Shown piece after piece: positions 60,001-64,000 of a DNA stretch of 64,000 nucleotides; positions within the stretch are counted from its first letter, which is position 1; each line of letters begins with the position of its first letter. Source of the stretch: Bactrocera neohumeralis (taxonomy: Eukaryota; Arthropoda; Insecta; Diptera; Tephritidae); assembly GCF_024586455.1 (NCBI RefSeq), contig NC_065921.1, positions 87,728,061 through 87,792,060 on the forward strand, given 5' to 3'. Both the position numbers and the translations under genes were made by a program. The notes under the pieces are model-generated. The model was not told the DNA's origin. It saw only the letters and a program-made list of their open reading frames with translations, and did no database searches.

Positions 60001-62699
60001 CAGTAAAGTTAAGATAGAATATGAAAGAGAAAATCTTAAAATTCTCATTAAACTCTTCATAAATCGCAAGCGCCGGGTAATTGCTGGCAATTCATTGGGT
60101 TTAAAAGCTTCATATATAAATCTTAAGCCTAAAGGTGCTTTATTTCGAGTGCTTGTATTGTGTTTTCCACACTCTTTCTCATATTCAAATAAGAAATGTG
60201 TGCATAATTTATAAAAAATGCGGTTTAATATAAACTCTCTCCGCAAAGGTGGGCGCATACCATTAGCGCAAAGGCAGGAAACGAAGCGTGGGCCATTTCT
60301 TAAAGCTAAGTAAATGTAGCAGAAACAGTCAGCGGTAAGTTGCACGCTTTTCCATATCACATACACCCATACACGCACACATGTACACATGTACAAACTG
60401 AAGTAAGTTGCTTTGTATGTACTTTTACAGTTACTTACTGTTATGCGCTTGTAACTACATCTTATTCACCGTAATCAGGCACTCGTGTGTGCATGGTGGC
60501 AACGTGCAGCGGTGGGAAAATGAAAAAATATGAAAAATTTATAAATTATTTTATTATTACTCCACGCAGGCAAACACATACAAGCTTGTTTGTGTGTGTG
60601 TAAAGGCAACAGTACACACACACGCGCGCTTACCGCGTTGACACATTGAAATATTTGATACAATTTATTATCTTGTGTACTCACCCAATATAAACACACA
60701 CACGCACATACTCATATATGTTTACATATCAGCAGGTGTGTGCATAGTGTGTCCTTTGCCAGCCCAGTGTAAGTAGCATATTTTGAGGCGCAGACATTTG
60801 CAATATTTCACATGTACGCGTGAACGCCTTAAAGTATGCCTTCGCTCGCATATACATACATAGTTGCTATGCGTCTTGTACACTTATATTATGTATATTT
60901 AGCTTATTTGTCATTTTCGCTATTTTTCACCGAAACTCACGCGGGGTTACCACTTCACATACTAATTTGTTCTTTTTTTGTTGTTTTTTTTTCTTATGGC
61001 AGATGAAATAGTAAAAAATATTACGAAAGCGCTGCTCAATTGAAAACTTTTATGATTTACGATGCTTTCTGATGAGCCTAATTTGCTTAGGCGCAAGGCA
61101 ATTAGTATAGAATGGAGTGAGGGCTGAAAAATTAATCATCAGCGCGTCGAATATGAGTTGTTATGTAATTTTTACAAGGGTAACTGTCTCATTTAGACGA
61201 ATTTGTGTGTTGTAAAGTTCAATTTTAGCTGATTTCAATGAAAAATGTGCTCGTCTTCTCATACGATGCGTTATCGGCGCTAAAATGACGTCATCGCAAC
61301 AGCTGATACTGTCAAAGTAACGGTCAAGTCTTTCTAATATGAATTTTCGAAATTTCATGCTTGTTTTTGAGTTTTCTGAAAGTCTCAAGTCAGAGTTTTA
61401 GATTACATGAGACTTATTCTAACTATGTCTGGCCTCCTCTTATTTGACGGAGCGGTCTCCGGTTGTCGATTTCGCTAAAGCGACGTCACCGCACGACCTC
61501 AACAACCACGCCGTTAGTCCTGCTTTCTCCATAATGGATAAGGAAGTGAAGTCTGGTAGTGAACGTGGGCAAGACCTCTCATCAAATAAACCCCCGTCAG
61601 TGAAAGCCGAGGAAGAGGAAGACCTTCACTCCGCTGAAAAGTGGAGAAGAATCTGGTTTCGCTTGGAATCACGCCGCATTGCGGAAAGAAGAAACGACTG
61701 GCGCGCTGTTGTTAACTAGGCTATAAAACGGTGTCTACGCCAGTAAAGAAGAAAAAAGAAGACGTGACCGCACCAGCTGATGTTCCAATTTGGCTATTCG
61801 GCATAATGCTGGTTGTAGTTCCAGTCGAAAATATTTCAGATCCCCCGAAATCTATTTAGGACTTTAGCTCAAAGTTCAATTAAAACCCTTATTTACAAAG
61901 TTTTGAGCTCCAATTCCGTCCTATTTTGCGAAACAGTTTATTATTGTACAGGATAAGTGACTTCACTTACCTCATAGTTATTGTAGTGTTGGTTATAGGT
62001 ACTCATTACGCCTAATTATGCAACAATATTGCATATAATCAGCGTGGTTTATGCGCAATTCACACATCCAACCGAATGTTATGGCAGGCCGACTGACGGA
62101 AACGAAGTGTAATGTGTGCATGAGTCCGTCGCATGTGGCCGAGACGAATTTATATGATCGGAGCGGGAAATTGTCATTATGCCGTCGTTTTATTAACCAT
62201 CAACAGCGGAACAATTAAATCGTCATGACGGTCATAACTCAGCTTAATGACTGTTAATGAAAACAATTGAGCTGCGCCAAGGATGCTGCAGGCTTTGTGG
62301 CTGGGGCGTGAAACGGGCGGCAGACAAGTGATGCGACGGACAGACATATTGTTTGACATAAATAATTAAATACGGAAATGAGGTAGTTTGCGCGAAGCCA
62401 TGTCGTGTATTGTCTGGATTTATGTGAATTTAAGGTATTTAATGCAAAAATATTCATACAAGTTGAAATGTTTTAAAATCTGTTACGAGATATGGTAGGG
62501 TTTAAATATGCCACGCTGAAATGGCAGAAACTGGTGTTATAAACGGTTGATCAAATTTGACCCGGACTGGTTCATTTAAACTAAGCCCACAAAACCAAAT
62601 TGATTCAAAAGTTTTCTCAGATTATTACAACCTTTTTTATGTTCATATGTTCGGCATCCCTTTTTTTATGACGAGGAAAATTTTTTAGCTTGGAAAAAA
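60001..62699. other. Intergenic DNA
   Basis: Apart from the RTE-like piece at 61444-61760 there is only AT-rich DNA with CACACA runs (for example 60590-60625 and 60693-60710). No gene seen. Confidence 0.5.
61444..61760 (+). mobile_element. Internally deleted RTE-like 3' end
   Basis: NHAVSPAFSIMDKEVKS, a QDLSSNKP segment and then RNDWRAVVN are joined in one frame, so the usual central motifs (LYGAEAW, WLGHVVRM) are missing. It ends GTCTACGCCAGTAAAGAAGAAAAAAGAAGAC, the family's GAA-rich tail. Confidence 0.75.
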
Positions 62700-63240
62700 T
62701 TAACACTGAGTTTGCTTCAAATTTTGCGGCGGAGCATAATGAACTACTCTTCAGGCAGTTCCTGCTATGATGCTTTCGCCTAGGAGCATTAAGAGGTCAT
62801 TCCTCAACTACGTCGATGACATCAGACAACCGTCCACCAGACTTCGGACGCAACTAACTCTCGACAAGCACTGACCGCCATTCAGTGGAGCTATCAACAC
62901 TTTCTCCGACTCCCTTTTAGTGAATGACGCACTCGGAGTCAAACCACCATCCATTGCGCGCAGCTTTGTTCAGGATACTATGGTGGGTTAAACTCTTATT
63001 TATCCAGAATAGATCCCGACATATCCAATATATGTCCTGCGTGCAATGAGTCTCCGCATGACACTGGCCACCTCTATGCAAGCTCCACCAACCTCACTCA
63101 TTTGACACCCCTATCACTTTGGATTGACCCCGTCGATTAGCACGTTTCTTAGGCCTTCCATTGGATGACGTCGACGACAACTTAGCTAATCCGTACCATC
63201 CTAAAGGGAACTAGGTACCCGCTAAAACAACAACAATATG
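62700..63240 (+). mobile_element. Jockey-type non-LTR retrotransposon 3' end
   Basis: The + strand reads, with shifts, RSFLNYVDDIRQPS, GYYGGLNSYLSRIDPDISNI, CPACNESPHDTGHLYASSTN, LTHLTPLSLWIDPVD, then RFLGLPLDDVDDN, the Cys-rich C-terminus of a jockey-clade polymerase, and finishes AAAACAACAACAA as a 3' tail. The copy at 180-835 is a more deleted relative. Confidence 0.85.
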
Positions 63241-63559
63241 AGACGTGGATAATTGAATATAACGTCGATACTGCACAACAATTTAGAATGGACCGAAAGC
63301 GAACCACAAAAAAAAAAAACAAAATTCGCTGAAAGATGGCCTTCAGATCCCATTCATGTGAAAATTGGATTAACCATTGTATTGGCTAGGGAGCCTAATT
63401 TAAAAGCAATAGTAAAGCATTGCATTAAAATACGTGAAAATTCAGTTTTTACGTCAGTCCGGGTTAATTTTGATCATATGTTATAATAAATATATTACTT
63501 TTTTTATGATGCAATAATAAATATTTAGCTTTATATTTCATTGCTCGCCTTGTTGTTTT

Positions 63560-63960
63560 CAGACATAGGTTAAATTAGGTTAGGTAGATAGGCTGATTTC
63601 TCTTCTTGACGCATGTCCGTTGTGATGCCTAGAACTCCTCAGTACATATCTAAGTATCAAGAGGACAGTCGCATATTGACAAAACATCTAGAGCTTGCAA
63701 CAAATTTATTTATGCGGCTATTATAATTTCTAGCCAATTCAGCGGGTTATCAGAAAGTATGGCAACCGAGATGCTTCAAACTCAGTCTGTCGAAAGCTGG
63801 AGAGTGGAATAGAAGGTGTCTAGATGTTTTCACCTCACATTCTTCATGATAACTTTGACAATTTGCGTTCTCAAAAATCTTTAGGTCTTTAGCCAATGGG
63901 GTAGTGTGCAGTTAAGACGCCTGTCGTTGCGGCGATGTGAGCCTACCTAAGAATTATTAG
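63560..63960 (-). mobile_element. Non-LTR retrotransposon C-terminal fragment, inverted
   Basis: On the - strand the sequence reads KIFENANCQSYHEECEVKTS, then RHLLFHSPAFDRLSLKHLGC, HTF, and NKFVASSRCFVN, the zinc-knuckle and tail region of an RNase H-type non-LTR polyprotein, then AGGTTAGGT-like sequence (GGTTAGGTAGATAGG on +). Degraded by stops. Confidence 0.65.
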
Positions 63961-64000
63961 TTCAATGGGACTTTTACTTTCCACTTCGCTAGACATTGCA

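Noticed and set aside
59743..60396. 217-codon - strand frame
   Set aside because: Its second half is antisense to the RTE-like fragment at 59.7-60.0 kb and the rest has no recognisable domain.
1..64000. CRISPR arrays, operons, rRNA and tRNA genes
   Set aside because: The window is eukaryotic; I found no direct-repeat/spacer array and no tRNA or rRNA signature, though a tRNA scan was not possible by eye.

Overview
The window is intron-rich, AT-rich dipteran nuclear DNA. Every recognisable protein is closest in character to its Drosophila counterpart, but introns and intergenic DNA are inflated by mariner, RTE-like and jockey-like debris and by (CA)n, (TATG)n and (AAC)n simple repeats. This suits a higher fly outside Drosophila. 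A tephritid fruit fly is my best guess, as inference only. All exon structures below were built by hand from splice signals, reading-frame phase and family conservation.

Left part (1-10.3 kb): a degraded jockey-type retrotransposon end, then a GNB1L-like WD40 gene (+, 6185-7305) that converges on mre11 (-, 7767-10180). Their poly(A) signals are about 10 bp apart. Middle (11.0-44.3 kb, possibly to 46.3 kb): one large gene, Sobp (sine oculis-binding protein, -). Its first coding exon (44095-44304) is separated from the other two (14958-15534 and 11016-13249) by a 28.5-kb intron. That intron holds most of the mobile elements: mariner copies from at least three terminal-repeat families, truncated RTE-like copies, RNase H-type non-LTR ends, and two GC-rich islands, one of which looks like a promoter plus first exon of an unidentified + strand gene. 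Right part (48.7-57.3 kb): a compact cluster of LYRM2-like (+), S2P site-2 protease (-), an intracellular-type serpin (+) and Rrp1, the AP endonuclease (-). From 57.3 to 64 kb there are no supported genes, only RTE-like, RNase H-type and jockey-like remnants.

The genes do not form a pathway or operon. Three concern genome maintenance: MRE11 senses and processes double-strand breaks, Rrp1 cleaves abasic sites, and GNB1L is implicated in stability of PI3K-like kinases such as ATM and ATR. I see no evidence for a wholly new biological system. The strongest observations are a one-base frameshift in mre11 in a homopolymer, a retrotransposon nested in a mariner with a visible target-site duplication, two short mariner derivatives with perfect terminal repeats, and an N-terminal extension of Rrp1 resembling a mitochondrial presequence.
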